5,069 nt of DNA, from NCBI GenBank assembly GCA_018813625.1, contig JAHJBA010000001.1, forward strand, positions 1 through 5,069, given 5' to 3'. The notes under the pieces are model-generated. The model made no database searches. It was not told the origin of the DNA and saw only the letters and a program-made list of their open reading frames with translations. The position numbers were made by a program, and so were the translations under genes. The stretch comes from Patescibacteria group bacterium. GTDB lineage: Bacteria; Patescibacteriota; Minisyncoccia; Phycocordibacterales; UBA9973. Below are positions 4,929 through 5,069 of this stretch, piece by piece. Numbering within the stretch: the first letter of the stretch is position 1; each line of letters opens with the position of its first letter.

Positions 4929-5069
4929 GGGCCATTAGCTCATTTCCCGCCAGAGGCGGACAGGGTCCGAGCGACCATTAAAATTTAATCAGAGGGCCAT
5001 TAGCTCATTTCCCGCCAGAGGCGGACAGGGTCCGAGCGACCATTAAAATTTAATCAGAGGGCCATTAGC
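4929..5069 (+). repeat. Perfect 65-bp tandem repeat with tRNA-Ala-like heads
   Basis: Two identical 65-bp units (4929-4993, 4994-5058) are followed by the first 11 bp of a third at the window end. Each begins GGGCCATTAGCTCA, which matches nucleotides 1-14 of the tRNA-Ala at 883 in 13 of 14 positions, then leaves the tRNA sequence exactly after the 5' strand of the D stem. The remaining 51 bp hold three short hairpins: ccgcc-aga-ggcgg (4947-4959 in unit 1), ggtc-cgagc-gacc (4964-4976) and attaaa-a-tttaat (4977-4989). A rival hairpin, ggac-agg-gtcc (4958-4968), overlaps the first two. No open frame is conserved through it. The array continues beyond the window, where an intact tRNA may follow. 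Confidence 0.92.

Noticed and set aside
4929..5069. CRISPR array
   Set aside because: The whole 65-bp unit is identical, so there are no variable spacers, and each unit contains a tRNA head and several hairpins.

Overview
The window is AT-rich and tightly packed. It looks like chromosome from a reduced-genome bacterium, most likely of the Patescibacteria (CPR) radiation. I infer this from three family-level resemblances: a DUF2779-type nuclease, a divergent Nramp-like transporter with GSGE in place of DPGN, and a large serine recombinase tail of the kind common there. No 16S or marker gene is present, so the placement is tentative. The standard code fits all frames.

Left end (1-595): the 3' part of a large serine recombinase gene, cut by the window edge and probably frameshifted. 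It runs head-on into a tRNA-Asn(GTT) on the minus strand (584-655), and its stop codon lies inside that tRNA. Upstream of the tRNA (659-792) is a 134-bp insertion-like segment. It has four hairpins and is flanked by a 13-bp direct repeat of the tRNA 5' end. It also carries an inverted copy of the tRNA head. A tRNA-Ala(TGC) on the plus strand follows (883-958).

Middle (946-3305, minus strand): a probable two-gene operon. First comes a shortened, active-site-altered member of the dehydroquinate synthase/sugar phosphate cyclase fold. 35 bp later comes an 11-helix Nramp-like membrane transporter, whose last codons are read from the antisense strand of the tRNA-Ala acceptor end. From a shared intergenic region of about 80 bp, a DUF2779 protein (3386-4882) is read in the opposite direction. 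It fuses an N-terminal PD-(D/E)XK Cas4/RecB-like nuclease with cysteines to a C-terminal DnaQ-like exonuclease. Both divergent start codons lie 7-8 nt after a TATAAT box, which suggests leaderless mRNAs.

Right end (4883-5069): a tRNA-type promoter followed by a perfect 65-bp tandem repeat. Each unit starts with the first 14 nt of a tRNA-Ala-like gene and continues with hairpins. Together with the tRNA-Asn insertion, this gives the most unusual theme of the window: short hairpin-rich elements lying between a tRNA promoter and a tRNA gene, each with a duplicated tRNA head.
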